Shown here in pieces: positions 1 to 11,397 of a stretch of 64,000 nucleotides of DNA (position 1 is the stretch's first letter; the number at the start of each line of letters is the position of its first letter). The DNA is from Coleophoma eucalyptorum (taxonomy: Eukaryota > Ascomycota > Leotiomycetes > Helotiales > Dermateaceae): positions 1,116,001 through 1,180,000 of the forward strand of contig JALRME010000004.1 of the NCBI GenBank assembly GCA_026120035.1, written 5' to 3'. A program made the translations under genes and the position numbers. A model generated the notes under the pieces. The model saw only the letters and a list, made by a program, of their open reading frames with translations. It had not been told where the DNA came from and ran no database searches.

Positions 1-3000
1 TTCCGCTACTTATCTATGCTAGTATTGATTTTTTAGTTCTAATAATATGTGGTTTTATCTTCTGGCGAGTAGTTCCCAGTGACGGTAATGGGGAAGGGGG
101 AACGAAGAAAGGAGTTGATGGCAAGGAGAGGACTAGGAAGTGAGGTCTGAAAGAATGGAGGGGGATTATATATTCTAGTTTCGAGGATGATGGGGTTGAA
201 GCGACCATTGTATACCGCCCTGGATATTGTGTTATTTGTTGGTTGTCCTATTTTCTTCTTGGTCGATCGATCAAGTGTGGTATATGGCTGAGGCAGATAA
301 GCGAGGGAGATAAATAGGAGGAGGGGGGAAGCATGTTGAGAGGAAATGTGGATCGTTGGCGTAGATCGACAAGTCTTCTAGAAGATCGAGGACGCGGTTG
401 GATAGTGGAATGAGAAAAGCGATATGTATAAGGCGATAGAGACCCCGAGTGGTGAAATGTTCATCTTCCTATCCTTGATCAGTAAGTTAAGTTACTCGCT
501 TCAATTCTCTATTTACCCTCTCCGCCTTTTCCCAAAATTTGAACCCCAACCCCAACGCAGTATACATCCCAACAAACAGAAAAAAGCAGCTCAAAAGCAG
601 CCGCACCCATCACCACTGCTTCTCAAAAGTTTCGCATAAACCAACCCAGCACAGGCATTCCCATCCCTCCGTCAGAACTGAACAGGCCTTCGAAAAACCA
701 TTTCTCACAAAGATACGTTTACCGACTACTTCTTCAATCTTGCAACTCCAAAGCGGAGACCGGGCATCAGTGAGGACAGTAGTGGCATGCATGCTTCTTT
801 CTACAAGCTGGTTCACATATTGCAAAAATTTCTGCACAGGAGCGAACTTTAAGATAAAAACCTTGTAGTAATGTCCAATACCAGCAAACTAAGAAGCCAA
901 GTAGGGTAGAGCGAGGAAAGGTATGGAAACGTCGAATAGCATATATGAACAGTACAGATAACTGAGGTGATGGACACACTAAATTTAGGTAACCCAAGCC
1001 CACCAGATGGGACACCAGCACTTGCTATGTCTTCTTCCATAGAGATATTAGAGAAACCCAATTGGAGATACTATGCGTTGATTTCACGTAAGCACCCGAT
1101 CTTGAAGATGAGGTCGACTATTAGCGAAGGAGACAGAGCATCGTGGGGGCGTCGTGAACCAAAGCAGAAACCTAACTCCTTTCGAGTATTGTGCTACAAG
1201 TAAAAGTTGAGAGTGATGATCATCGACAATGGAAACGGACGAGTGAAGTCGCTGGTGTTTCCCTCAACATACACTCCATAACTGCCATCACATTTGAATA
1301 GCTTCTATCTTCCGCACCTGTACATTGCAAAGGCTACATTTGTCTTCATACCCTGTTTCGCATAGAGTATGGTTGGGGACGAATTGAATGGATACATTTG
1401 TAGAAAACTCAACGTGGACGCACGACACACGAAAGCAAGCCAAGAACCATTGTGATCGGGAGGCGTCTGATAGGGAATTTCGGGGTCCTTCCGGACTAAT
1501 GCAAGTCATCGATTGCAAGCTTTCGGCGGCATACTACTGTTCGCAGCTTGGGGACGCATAGCTTGCGGACCGAAAACTTCGGCCCATTTCATTCGAGCAC
1601 ATGGCTATGACTAGTTGCCTCACAGACAGGTTTCTTACTGATCACTGTGCCTGCCTATTACACAGGCAAGCACGCCAGACTCCAAATGGACAGTCGTCCG
1701 CCTTGTTGGATCTGTGATAACGTGCTATATAGATGCCAGGTTATTGACAGCTGTGCTCATGGGACTTTGACGGCTGTGAGAGTGCCTTCAGATGATTCTT
1801 GTGCAGAAAAACCCATATGCAAATCTTAACACCATCACCCTGAAAGTGAATAGTAGCCCAGATCAGAAAGGATTTGAGCTCTGGTGGACACGATCTGCAC
1901 GCAAGAGTCCTGGCGTTTAAGCACGTGTATCGATATCACTCCAATGCATGTGCTCAAGGGGATGAAGACTTCACCGAAATTCACAGCAGTGTTACTCGCA
2001 TGATTTGGGAAGGAGATGCACAGGAAGAAAAAGTCGATATATTATTACTGAGACCTCGGCTTCAACCGGAAGAATGAAAGATGGTCAATTGGACGGAAGA
2101 ATGATACAGTAGCAAGAAGTAGCATCTCTCGCGCGTGGTATTGTTTCCCCGGGCTGTACCGGAGACAGCAAAAGCATGCGCCACCTCGGGTGAGCTTAGC
2201 CAACCAGGAAGCAGTTATTTGGAAGAAAATGGAGTCTGATCTACTATCTACACTGGCTGGAATAAACATTTATCCGTTCATGAGCTGGAATAATTTGCCC
2301 AGCAGTTGCCACGAGAAGATGTCGGAGAAATCACCAAGGATGACTGCTCAAGAGAGTCTAGCTCGGAAGAAAACAAGGCGTCGTAACGTCGACCAGGACT
2401 AGATGCGATCATCGGCAGGAACGAGAAGCAGTTCCCAGACCCAAGGGGTCGGAGAGTGCGAGACTACCAGTCCAGTACTGTAACTCTCCAATGCTATGAC
2501 CCACGAGGGAGACGGAAAAAGGAATGTTTAGAGTGAGTGGAGGTGGAGGATAAGCCGCTGAGTGTTGGCGTTGAGATTTCGCCGGAACGAATAGAGCCAA
2601 CCAAACCTTGAGTGCTTCCAGCTTGTTTCTGCGGTGGATGAACAGGCTCGAGCAGGAACGAGCCATTGTTGAATTACGGTGGCCGACCCAATGCGCAGAT
2701 TCGTGGGGGTGGTCCTCCTGGCCTCCCGTAGATATGACCCTCCATTCTGGTGTGAACCCGCCGTGTCATCCTGAACCCTACGTAGCTCAGAGAGCTTTCC
2801 CCGCCTCGGCCTTGGCTCCCAAGAGCTTCAGCTCCACCTTGAACGACATCACGTCGCAACTTCCAACACAACCAAGAACTTAGTGTAGCAAGATACCGTT
2901 TCCTCAGAACTGATGCTAACCGCGGATTCTTGGACCCGTCATCATCCTGTATCGAGATGGATCCACACGGTTCATTTTCGAAGCACCTATTCTTGCCCAT

Positions 3001-3808
3001 TCAGTGCGCAGGACTTTCTGGCTTATGCGCCCTTGTCTCAGCATGGCGATGTCTGCGGAGAGAAACGGCGAGAGGATATTGATAGTGCCTACCGAGGATA
3101 AGAGAATGCCGTGAACGGAAGTGACAGGACTGGCCAAGGGCCAAGGGACGTTGAACGACGCTTCAACCCAAACCAAACCTCCACTTCTTTCTCACATCTG
3201 ATTCCTTCAACTCTGGTACGGTCCTGCTCGCGTCAAATGGGACGCCTGTGATTGGCATTGCCGTTGCCGACCCAGCAGCACAACACACGTAAAAATGGCA
3301 TTGTCCCTAGGTAGAAAGATAAAGCTGAGCTATGCAAAAACTGCCATAGTCGCAGGTAAAGTCTCGTGCCAGGTCAACCCCGCACTCTAAAGCCAAAAGT
3401 CCCCCATTCGGCAACGCAATGTGAGAGGGACCTACCCAGCTACCAGCATTTAAAGGTCGGTCTGGCCTGGCGGGAGAGCCAGTCGAAACTTGACCACCCC
3501 GTCCTATAGTAGTCCAGTGCGGAGGGGTACTTGATAAAGCCAATTCCCCTTTGGCTTTTCATCTTTTCCTTCTTCCTCAACCTCTTTCTCAGGACGCTCT
3601 CATCGCTTCGCTTCACCTCACCACACCACCTCACTTCGATAACGTATCTCCCTAAGCCGCCTTGCATGTTCGTTCTGCTTCCCTAGACGAGGCTGTTGGG
3701 CGCTACTTGAAAATCGCTTGATCGTCATTCGCTCATCGCAAAAGCCAACTCCCCAGACCCCTGCGGAGAGATCCCGCGGTAGCTTGACGCGGCCCGACGT
3801 TCGCTGAG
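1..3808. other. gene-poor stretch, no supported gene
   Basis: No open frame here exceeds about 110 codons, none joins to a neighbour through plausible splice sites, and none shows a domain I recognise. From about 3550 to 3700 the top strand is rich in C and T (repeated CTCACC/CACACC), which is usual just upstream of fungal transcription starts and fits the promoter of the carrier gene that follows. I see no tRNA, transposon end or long repeat. Confidence 0.5.
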
Positions 3809-4138
3809 GTGAGTCCGATAGATCTCTTAACCTTGGCTATGAGGACGCCCAAAAGACCAGCTCCATGAAACCCACAAGCACGCCAAACAGAAAACATTGC
3901 TAGCTCCGAGTTTTTCCCTTTCACGCTGCTCCGTTTCCACCTGTAATCTGACCTTGCTGTGGAATGCGTCGTCGTTCTAAACCGGAACGGGTGGACCAGC
4001 CTGGTAGCTCTTGACCCCCCACCGGTCCGAGCTGCAGCGTTGGGTGTCGCTTCAACATATTCATATACTCAACATGTCCGCTCTCATGCCAATCATGTTT
4101 CGTTCTCTGACTGTGTTTTTTGTTCTGCTGCATATTAG
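3809..4138 (+). other. putative 5' UTR intron of the carrier gene
   Basis: A strong donor (GTGAGT) at 3809 and an acceptor ending TATTAG at 4138, with a CTGAC branch-like site near 4108 and a T-rich tract between, define a roughly 330-nt intron upstream of the carrier start codon. It would explain why the frame before the ATG at 4288 opens abruptly after 4138. This is inferred from splice-site shape only. Confidence 0.4.
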
Positions 4139-4287
4139 GGCTCATCCAGCTAAGAGAGGCTAACGATAAGGTGTTTCTGCCAAAAGACCTGTCGTCCAAA
4201 GTGCTCGACCTTACACTTCTTTATAGCTCTCAACCCCACGATACGTCCGCCTCAGCCCAGGCACCTTCAACCACGATTGACAATACC

Positions 4288-5381
4288 ATGTCTTCCTCCA
4301 ACTCAATTAAGCAAGCTGCTGAAGCGGCACGAAACAAAACAAACCAAGCCTTCGAGAGCACGAAGCAGCTCGCCGAAAGCGCTAGGGCAGACCCAATTGC
4401 TCTCAAAAATGATTTCCTCCATACGCCATTCATGAGAGCAGCTCTCCCGTTTATAAACGGCGGAGTAGCCGGCATGGCTGCAACTACAGTAATCCAGCCT
4501 ATTGATATGATCAAGGTACGGCTTCAATTGGCAGGCGAGGGAGCTCGAGGTGGCCCAAAACCATCACCTCTATCAGTCACACGCGAGATTATTGCTTCAG
4601 GGAAAGCCCTTGATCTTTATACCGGGCTCTCAGCAGGTCTTCTCCGACAGGCTGTATACACAACAGCAAGACTCGGGTTCTTCGACACGTTTATGAAAAA
4701 TCTCACAGTGAGAGCGAAAGAAAACGGGACCTCCATTGGTTTTGCTGAGCGTGCTGGTGCAGGACTTTCTGCCGGTGGTCTTGCAGCCATGATCGGAAAC
4801 CCAGCAGATCTGGCACTTATCAGGATGCAGTCTGACGGTCTCAAACCTGTGGCCGAACGTAAGAACTACAAATCCGTCATCGATGCCCTTGGCTCCATTG
4901 CGAAGTCCGAAGGAGTTGGAGCTCTATGGGCTGGAGCAGCTCCAACCGTCGTCAGAGCCATGGCCCTTAACTTTGGCCAATTGGCATTCTTCTCAGAGGC
5001 TAAACAGAGACTAAAGGATACTTCAATGGGTCCTCGAAGCCAAACACTGACTGCAAGTGCTATTGCTGGATTCTTTGCATCTTTCTTCTCCCTGCCGTTT
5101 GATTTTGTGAAGACGAGATTGCAGAAGCAGACCAAGAGTGCCGAAGGCACCTTGCCTTACAAGGGAATGGCCGATTGTTTCAGGAAAGTTGCAAAAGAAG
5201 AGGGAATTTTGAGATTTTATCGGTGAGTGCTACTACACGTTCTACCTTTTGACATAGGCTTCGCTTCCGTTTGCTAACTTGGCTGTGATATAGTGGATTC
5301 TCAACTTACTATGTCCGCATAGCACCCCACGCTATGGTAACTCTGATTGTTGCCGATTATCTTGGATTTATCACCAAGTAA
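4288..5381 (+). CDS. mitochondrial 2-oxoglutarate/malate carrier
   Basis: Exons 4288-5222 and 5294-5381 give 340 aa. This is a mitochondrial carrier (SLC25) closest to the oxoglutarate/malate carrier SLC25A11: an inner-membrane antiporter exchanging 2-oxoglutarate for malate, used in the malate-aspartate shuttle. Three repeats of about 100 residues are visible. Their signatures are PIDMIK, the degenerate PADLAL (the animal carrier also has a degenerate second signature, PAEVAL) and PFDFVK. The motifs YTGLSAGLLRQ and LIRMQ are typical of the subfamily. A hydrophilic N-terminal extension of about 50 residues, rich in Ala, Lys and Gln, precedes the first repeat. I chose the ATG at 4288; the frame is open further upstream to 4120, but that part follows a probable 5' UTR intron acceptor. 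The single coding intron (5223-5293) splits an Arg codon near the C-terminus. A dicarboxylate carrier is the main alternative. Confidence 0.9.
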
Positions 5382-5728
5382 TGCATAGACCGCCTGGAAG
5401 AATGCTTTTGGTCCTAGACAAAGATGTCGCAAGCAGTAACGAGATATTGGAAGATGGGACGCCGATTGACTACCATATCCTACTTCAGTAGGGATAGAGT
5501 TTTGTTTTCTTTTTGTAATTTTTCGTTGGCATCATTCGTTCTTGATACCTATTGGACGGTTGTAGTGCGGCTTATGGCTTTTGTATGTATTTTGTTCATG
5601 ACCCGTGAAGATATACACCGTCTCAATCTATTCGTTTGTGAAGAGGAAACTTATATGCCCGTGAATGATGCCCGAGTGCCCAAACGCCATGCAATGCTAT
5701 ATATGCCTTTGTCTCACCAAGGAATTGC
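5382..5728. other. 3' intergenic between convergent genes
   Basis: About 350 bp between the stop codons of the carrier (+) and TRM7 (-). It is T-rich and holds the 3' UTRs. The open frame that runs from here into TRM7 on the + strand is antisense to TRM7 and has no protein-like features. Confidence 0.5.
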
Positions 5729-6990
5729 TCATGCCAGGGCAGTCTTCCCATATGCGCCTCCTGCGAGTTTTCTCATTTCCAAGGCTCTCTTGTACGGAGG
5801 TGCAGTCGGTGGCTGGACTGGGTCGAGCGTGACTCGGTCCTTCGGCAAATGATACGAGGCATCTGCATCAAAGGCAGAAAGATCTCCACAAGCAAGGAAA
5901 GGTGCAATCCATTTTCCGTGTCCCCTGGCCTCAGCTTCTTCCTCGGGTAGGGTGATTTCGGTAACATTATCATCTCTCAGAGTCTTTACGATTGTGCTGG
6001 AAGATGAAGGTAATGGCCAGGTTCCAGTTGTTGGATCTTGAGCTACAGTTGGAGCAGTGATCGGTAGTTGCAATGTTCTTGAAGCGACCATCTTCTCTAG
6101 TCGATCACCGACACCCATTGGCTCCTCTAGACTTGCTCTGAACCCCTCTGGGGGTTGGAAGTTCAGACAAACAATGAAAGCTTCCACACTACTGGCACGA
6201 CTACTCCTTGGTTTACTGACCACAACTCTCTCAAAGAACAATTTTAGTTGCGCAAATAGTAGGTCAACATTCCTTCCGCGGAAGATCTTGGCCACAAACT
6301 TGCCACCGGGTTTGAGCACGCAAAGAGCTAGATTAAGTGCCGCGAAGAGGAGTTGTGACTGAACATAGATATCGAGATCGTGGAGTCCAGTTACGTCAGG
6401 AGCTCCATCTGAAAGGACAAGGTCCACAGGTGTGCTTGCATGCTGTGATTGTGACGAAGGAGAGTAATTTGGGTCCAGAGCTCGGAGGAGAAGAGGCACT
6501 GTTGCAGGATGCGTAATGTCGGCTCTGAGTGTTACAATTCCTGCAAGTGGGCTCATAGGTTGCAGATCGATAGCCACAATTTTCACGTCTTTCCTGGGTT
6601 TATACTGAGGCGATTCATCCTCAATATTTTCTTCTGATATTTCTTCCGAGGCAGGCTGCTCAATCCCATACAGCTTCAACATGCATTGTCGATTCAACTC
6701 CTCTTTGTCTTCCCAAGCGGTTCGTCCAAACTTCTCTCCTTTGATAAGGACCCGAGACAAAACTTGACTCCAACTTCCAGGAGCTGCGCAGAGATCGACA
6801 ACTCGAGTAACGTCTGCAAATAGGTCGAATTCTGAAGGGCGTAAATTAGCCAGGGTCTTTTGTACAGAAACTTTAGCAAAGCAGTACCTTCATCCAACTG
6901 CAACAACTTATAAGCACTCCTCGCTCTCCAACCTTGCTCTTTCGCAAGCCTGTAATAGGCATCGCGCTTGTCCTTTGACGATTTCCCCAT
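5729..6990 (-). CDS. TRM7: tRNA 2'-O-methyltransferase Trm7 (FtsJ family)
   Basis: Exons 6990-6888 and 6831-5729 (minus strand) give 401 aa. Trm7 uses SAM to 2'-O-methylate the ribose of residues 32 and 34 in the anticodon loop of tRNA-Phe, Trp and Leu, with partner proteins Trm732 and Trm734. The start [18 protein letters not shown] is typical of eukaryotic Trm7/FTSJ1. The FtsJ catalytic K-D-K-E set is visible: K28 in SAYKL, D in LSDGAPD, K in VAKIFRG and E in SVEAF. The SAM-binding loop [13 protein letters not shown] lies just after the intron. The intron (6832-6887) ends CTTCAG and joins LDE to EFDLF in frame. A Ser/Glu-rich insertion ([13 protein letters not shown]) sits between strands beta1 and beta2, and the C-terminal tail is longer than in yeast. 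The gene is head-to-head with MAK5, 199 bp apart. Confidence 0.93.
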
Positions 6991-7189
6991 TATATATCCT
7001 CAATTGCACTGCTGTTACCGGAGCGTATAGGCTGGAGTGCAAGGCTGAAAGTTTTCAATCCGCGGAGTCTAGTGCCGCGGCGGAAGAATGTATATCCGTG
7101 GATAAATTTCGAGATTTCTTAAGCCTTGTCGAATTCGAAGCTGCTCTGCTTTACACATCCTGCTTATATATTCGAGATTTTATTTCGCA
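6991..7189. promoter_or_regulatory. shared TRM7/MAK5 promoter
   Basis: Only 199 bp separate the two start codons, so both promoters must lie here. The sequence contains TGAAAGTTTTCA (about 7046-7057), which resembles the A/T-rich RRPE element of yeast ribosome-biogenesis genes with one mismatch. The match is suggestive only. Confidence 0.45.
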
Positions 7190-9498
7190 ATGGCCCCGGA
7201 ACAAAAGAAGAGGGCAAGGCCTACCCCAAAGGCTAGCCAGATGAGCAAGAAACGCCAAAAGATTGAAGTTCAACCTGGGCCAAAAAGCGATGTCAAGAAA
7301 TTGAAAGTTGCAGTCGATGCCCTACCATGGAACGAAGCACAACTCCCGGATATGTTTGATGATGCTGAGGGGTTCTTTGGTTTGGAAGAAGTCGAAGGTG
7401 TTGAAGTAATTCGGGACGGAAATGTTGTGCAATTTGTAAGCATTACTCTTAGGCCCTAGATACTCAAACTTACAAGTTCCAGGTAACAGCAAATGCTCAG
7501 CCAGCCAAGGAGGAAGACGAGGTGTTCGAGGGTTTTGGAGACGATGAAACTACCCCTGGAAGTGGGGTTGATCTTGAAGCCGCAGACACCGAACCATCGA
7601 AAACCACGAAAGAGAAGAAGGCCAAGAAAGAGAAAAAGAAGAACAAGCCAGCGAAAGCCGAAAAATCTATAGATGAGGGTGCGGAAGACCTGAAAGTGAA
7701 TATATTCAAGGCTCTTGAGGATGGTGGTGATGAGGGTGCAGATGTGTCTGCATGGGCGGATGTAGACTTGAGTTCAAGCCTAATGTCTGCGTTATCCAAA
7801 CTCGGATTCGCAAAGCCGACACCAATTCAGCTCGAAGCTATACCTGAAATTCTGTCAGGGCATGATGTTGTTGGAAAGGCTTCTACTGGTTCGGGAAAGA
7901 CTCTTGCATTTGGTATACCAATAGTTGAGAAGTGGCTGGAGATGTACGGAGAAATGGAGGAAGAAGAGTTAAAAGGAACAAGACCTCCAACTGCTTTAAT
8001 ACTTTCCCCAACTAGAGAACTGGCACATCAACTGTCAGAGCATCTCAAGGCTCTTTGCTCTGGACTCACAAATGCTCCATTCGTGGCTGCAGTAACCGGA
8101 GGACTTTCCGTACAGAAGCAACAACGCCAGCTTGCGAAGGCAGATATTATTGTTGGCACTCCGGGCCGACTTTGGGAAGTCATGAGCTCGAGTATTGAGC
8201 TATCGGCCTCATTTAAGGAGATCAAATTCCTGGTTATTGACGAAGCAGACAGACTTCTCACCGAAGGACATTTTAAGGAAGCAGAAGAGATCATTAGCGC
8301 TTTGGATCGTCAGCAAGATGCTGAAGAAGGCCAGGAGGAAAATCTGCCTACTCGACAGACTCTCGTGTTTTCAGCAACGTTCCACAAGGGCCTGCAACAG
8401 AAGTTGGCTGGCAAGGGCAAACAAGGATTAAAAGAGGGTACAGATTCGATGGAATACCTCTTGAAGAAGCTTAATTTCCGAGAAGAGAAGCCAAAGTTTG
8501 TTGATGTGAATCCGGTATCACAAATGGCGGAGAGACTGAAGGAAGGCCTTGTTGAGTGTGCAGGAACGGAAAAGGTAAGCATTTTTCTTTCGCGGTAAGG
8601 TTCACTATATTGACAAATCCAACAGGATCTCTATCTATACTCTCTGCTCATGTATCACCCAAATCAGCGTACTTTGATCTTTACCAACTCTATCCATTCG
8701 GTTCGTCGTCTGTTACCTTTCCTCCAGAATCTCAACATTCCTGCACAAGCTTTGCATTCTCAGATGGCTCAAAAAGCTCGAATGAGGTCTATTGAGCGTT
8801 TCTCTTCACCAAAGAACACTGGGTCAGTACTTGTGGCAACAGATGTTGCGGCGCGAGGTCTCGATATTGGCGGCGTGCAACTAGTACTCCATTATCATCT
8901 TCCACGAACAGCAGATATGTATGTACACAGATCCGGACGTACAGCCCGTGCCGAGGCTTCTGGTTCTAGTATTCTACTCTGTGCACCAGAGGAAGTCGTG
9001 GGTATGCGAAGGCTGGTTGCGAAAGTACATGCTCAAAATGCTATCGCTGGCGGAGGAAGCAAAAGCAAATACTATATGCGATCTCTGGATATTGATCGCA
9101 AGGTTGTCGCAAGGCTGAAGCCTCGTGTAACGCTTGCTAAGAAGATTGCAGATAGTGCTTTGGCCAAGGAGAAAAAGGGTCATGATGATGACTGGGTGCG
9201 CAACGCAGCGGAAGAGCTGGGCGTCGATTATGACAGCGAGGAATTTGAGGCTGCGGGTGGTGGACGAAAGGGCAGAGGGACGGGCCGAAAATTAAAGGAG
9301 AAGGAGTCTAGAGCCTTAACCAAATCAGAGTTGGGTGCATTAAGAGCTGAGTTGAAGAGCTTGTTGAGCCAGAGAGTCAACGTGGGCGTGAGTGAAAGGT
9401 ATTTGACATCAGGCACGGTGGACATCAATGAGCTGCTCAAGGGGGCCCATGGAGAATTCCTAGGGAAGGTAGATGGCATTGGCATGGAAGATGCTTAA
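7190..9498 (+). CDS. MAK5: DEAD-box ATP-dependent RNA helicase Mak5
   Basis: Exons 7190-7435, 7483-8574 and 8626-9498 give 736 aa. Mak5 (human DDX24) is a nucleolar helicase needed for 60S ribosomal subunit assembly. The helicase motifs appear in order: Q motif GFAKPTPIQ, motif I ASTGSGKT, Ia PTRELAHQ, Ib GTPGR, II DEAD, III SAT, IV LIFTNS, V ATDVAARGLDI and VI HRSGRTAR. The N-terminus is basic, followed by the Mak5 hallmark LPWNEAQLPDMFDDAEGFFGLEE. A Lys-rich tract (KKAKKEKKKNK) probably serves nucleolar targeting. Both introns are short (47 and 51 nt) and phase 0. The C-terminus carries a charged tail after the second RecA lobe. It shares a 199-bp divergent promoter with TRM7, so two RNA-modification and ribosome genes may be co-expressed. 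Confidence 0.95.
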
Positions 9499-10085
9499 CG
9501 TACTCAGACACATAAATTACAGAATATGAGAATTTCTCAGAATCATGACGACCCCATGTGGGTCAGTTTCTTAGGTATTGAGGAATCTCGATATAGACCA
9601 AGTTTGAAGACCATTAATCATTTGATGATAATTTGTTAAAGTCAAGTATAATTGACTGAAGCTGTCTACTTTCCATGAAAATGAGAAGCCTTTATGATCA
9701 CCTAGTGTTTGAAATAATGGTGTGCGAATAAAATGACTTATGAAATGATTAGTAAATGAGCTCCTATGGTTGGATGTTGCTGTAATCTGCTAACACGTCA
9801 CTTGACGCATTTCAATAATATACCTTATTTGGTGTAAATTAATTCTAAAGTCCAACGAAAACTTTACACATCTACACGTTTGCTGCCACAAAGTTAACCA
9901 GTGGTCATATTTTCTTTGTTTCTGAACTAGCTCGACTTTCTCACATGTAGACACAGCTAGATAGATATCAAGTAAAACCGAATGTTTAAGTCACCAAGGC
10001 AATGCTTTTACAGTCGCTCAGATATGTCCGTAGCAGATTTTAGAGTATAATGACATTTCTTATGTACAGTTCAGCACTTCCAACT
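9499..10085. other. A+T-rich 3' intergenic
   Basis: 587 bp between the convergent ends of MAK5 and the complex I gene. It is A+T-rich with no coding frame or RNA gene that I can see, and probably holds two 3' UTRs. Confidence 0.5.
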
Positions 10086-11013
10086 TTACTTCTTTGGTTC
10101 TTCCTTCTTCTCCTCTGGCTTTGGCGTAGGCAACCTGAATGAATCTGGTTTTCTGTCGACACCAGGACCAACCTGCTCCCAAGCAGCACTTCCTCCCTCG
10201 AAATTTCTAAAGGCTTGAGTCAATTCCAATGGCTCAACGACGATGCGCTTCTTCTCTTCGTCGTATCTAATCTCGGTATATCCAGTGAGTGGGAAGTCCT
10301 TTCTCAATGGATGCCCATCAAACCCATAGTCTGTCATAATTCGTCGTAGATCTGGGTGACCAATGAAGAAGACACCGAACAAGTCATACACCTCTCGTTC
10401 ATACCAATTTGCACCATCGTACAAGCTCGTGATGCTAGGAACTGGGGCTGCCTCGTCTGCGTAGGTCTTGACTCGAATTCGAGAGTTGTGACGTACACTC
10501 AATAGGTTGTAAACGACCTCGAATCGCTGGTCTCTGGTAGGAAAATCAACCGCAGTAATGTCAGAGACTTGGGTGAATTCGGCTGCAGTGTTGTCTGGCG
10601 GATGTGAGCACCTCAATTGGAATACAACAATTCAAGGACTTACATTTCAAGAAAGTGAAGACTGGAATGACACCAGAAGGCGAAATGTAAATAACAAGCT
10701 CATCCTTCCAGACGGAGAATTGCTGGATGTACTTAGGAAGACATCCCATCAACCAGGCTCCGTAGCGGTGCATGTCGTCGGCCTTTTTGGAGTACTTGTC
10801 TGCTGGATTAACAGGAGGAACATGAAGCCCCCCATCTAGAGCAGGATCTCTGGCAGCGTGGCGCATGTTTGGGGTATCCGGAGAGACTACAACATGTTGA
10901 TGCTGCGTAGTTGTGAAGCATCGGACATTGTTCTCGCTGAGACGAATGAAAGCATTTCTGCTTGACCGAATAGCTGAGGCGAGCGTGCGCCCATTTGAAA
11001 CCCTCATGGCCAT
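10086..11013 (-). CDS. NADH:ubiquinone oxidoreductase 30 kDa subunit (NDUFS3)
   Basis: Exons 11013-10644 and 10594-10086 (minus strand) give 292 aa. This is the nuclear-encoded NDUFS3/NuoC-like subunit of the peripheral arm of respiratory complex I, located in the mitochondrial matrix. The family signature is present as [15 protein letters not shown], followed by [17 protein letters not shown] and RKDFPLTGY, all near-identical in animals and fungi. The first 40 residues contain many Arg, Ser and Ala and no acidic residues until the mid-thirties, as expected of a mitochondrial presequence. The ATG at 11013 precedes [10 protein letters not shown]; a second ATG lies two codons on. The 49-nt intron (10595-10643) splits a Tyr codon inside FLKYNTAAEF. 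The C-terminal tail is Lys/Glu-rich. The gene is head-to-head with NOT4. Confidence 0.93.
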
Positions 11014-11397
11014 GGCGAAGATATCGTTGTGGAGTTTCCAATGGTAGTAATTCTCATCGGCAGGATAGCAACTTGGAGTGTCGTTGAACCTCAAATGCAG
11101 AGATGCACTAGTCTCTATTAGGTAAAGCCTTAGAACTTCCGCCGTGCCACTGCTTCGTTCTTCCCTTTTCCACTCGTACTTCATCTTCCGTACTTCACAC
11201 CACGACATCACCCTCTCCATCTCATCTTTAATACCCCACATATATGCTCGAGGTTACGCGCTCCTCAGCATTACTTCACTTATAATCTACGACTCCATCT
11301 CGACGCGCATACGGGGCGCTCTTCGCGCGACGGACACTTGCCACTGTACTTCGAAGTCTCTCAAACAAGACTCCCAAGGGAACATAAATCCTACAAC
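11014..11397. promoter_or_regulatory. shared complex I/NOT4 promoter
   Basis: 384 bp between divergent start codons. It is pyrimidine-rich on the + strand near 11140-11230 and contains CACATATATGC near 11237, a possible TATA-like element for NOT4. Confidence 0.4.

Noticed and set aside
1..3700. Short frames such as 424-868 and 2608-3000
   Set aside because: Overlap one another on both strands with no domain or intron pattern that extends them.
5424..5852. 142-codon open frame on the + strand
   Set aside because: It overlaps the 3' end and stop of TRM7 on the other strand, has no domain, and its second half is antisense of conserved TRM7 sequence.
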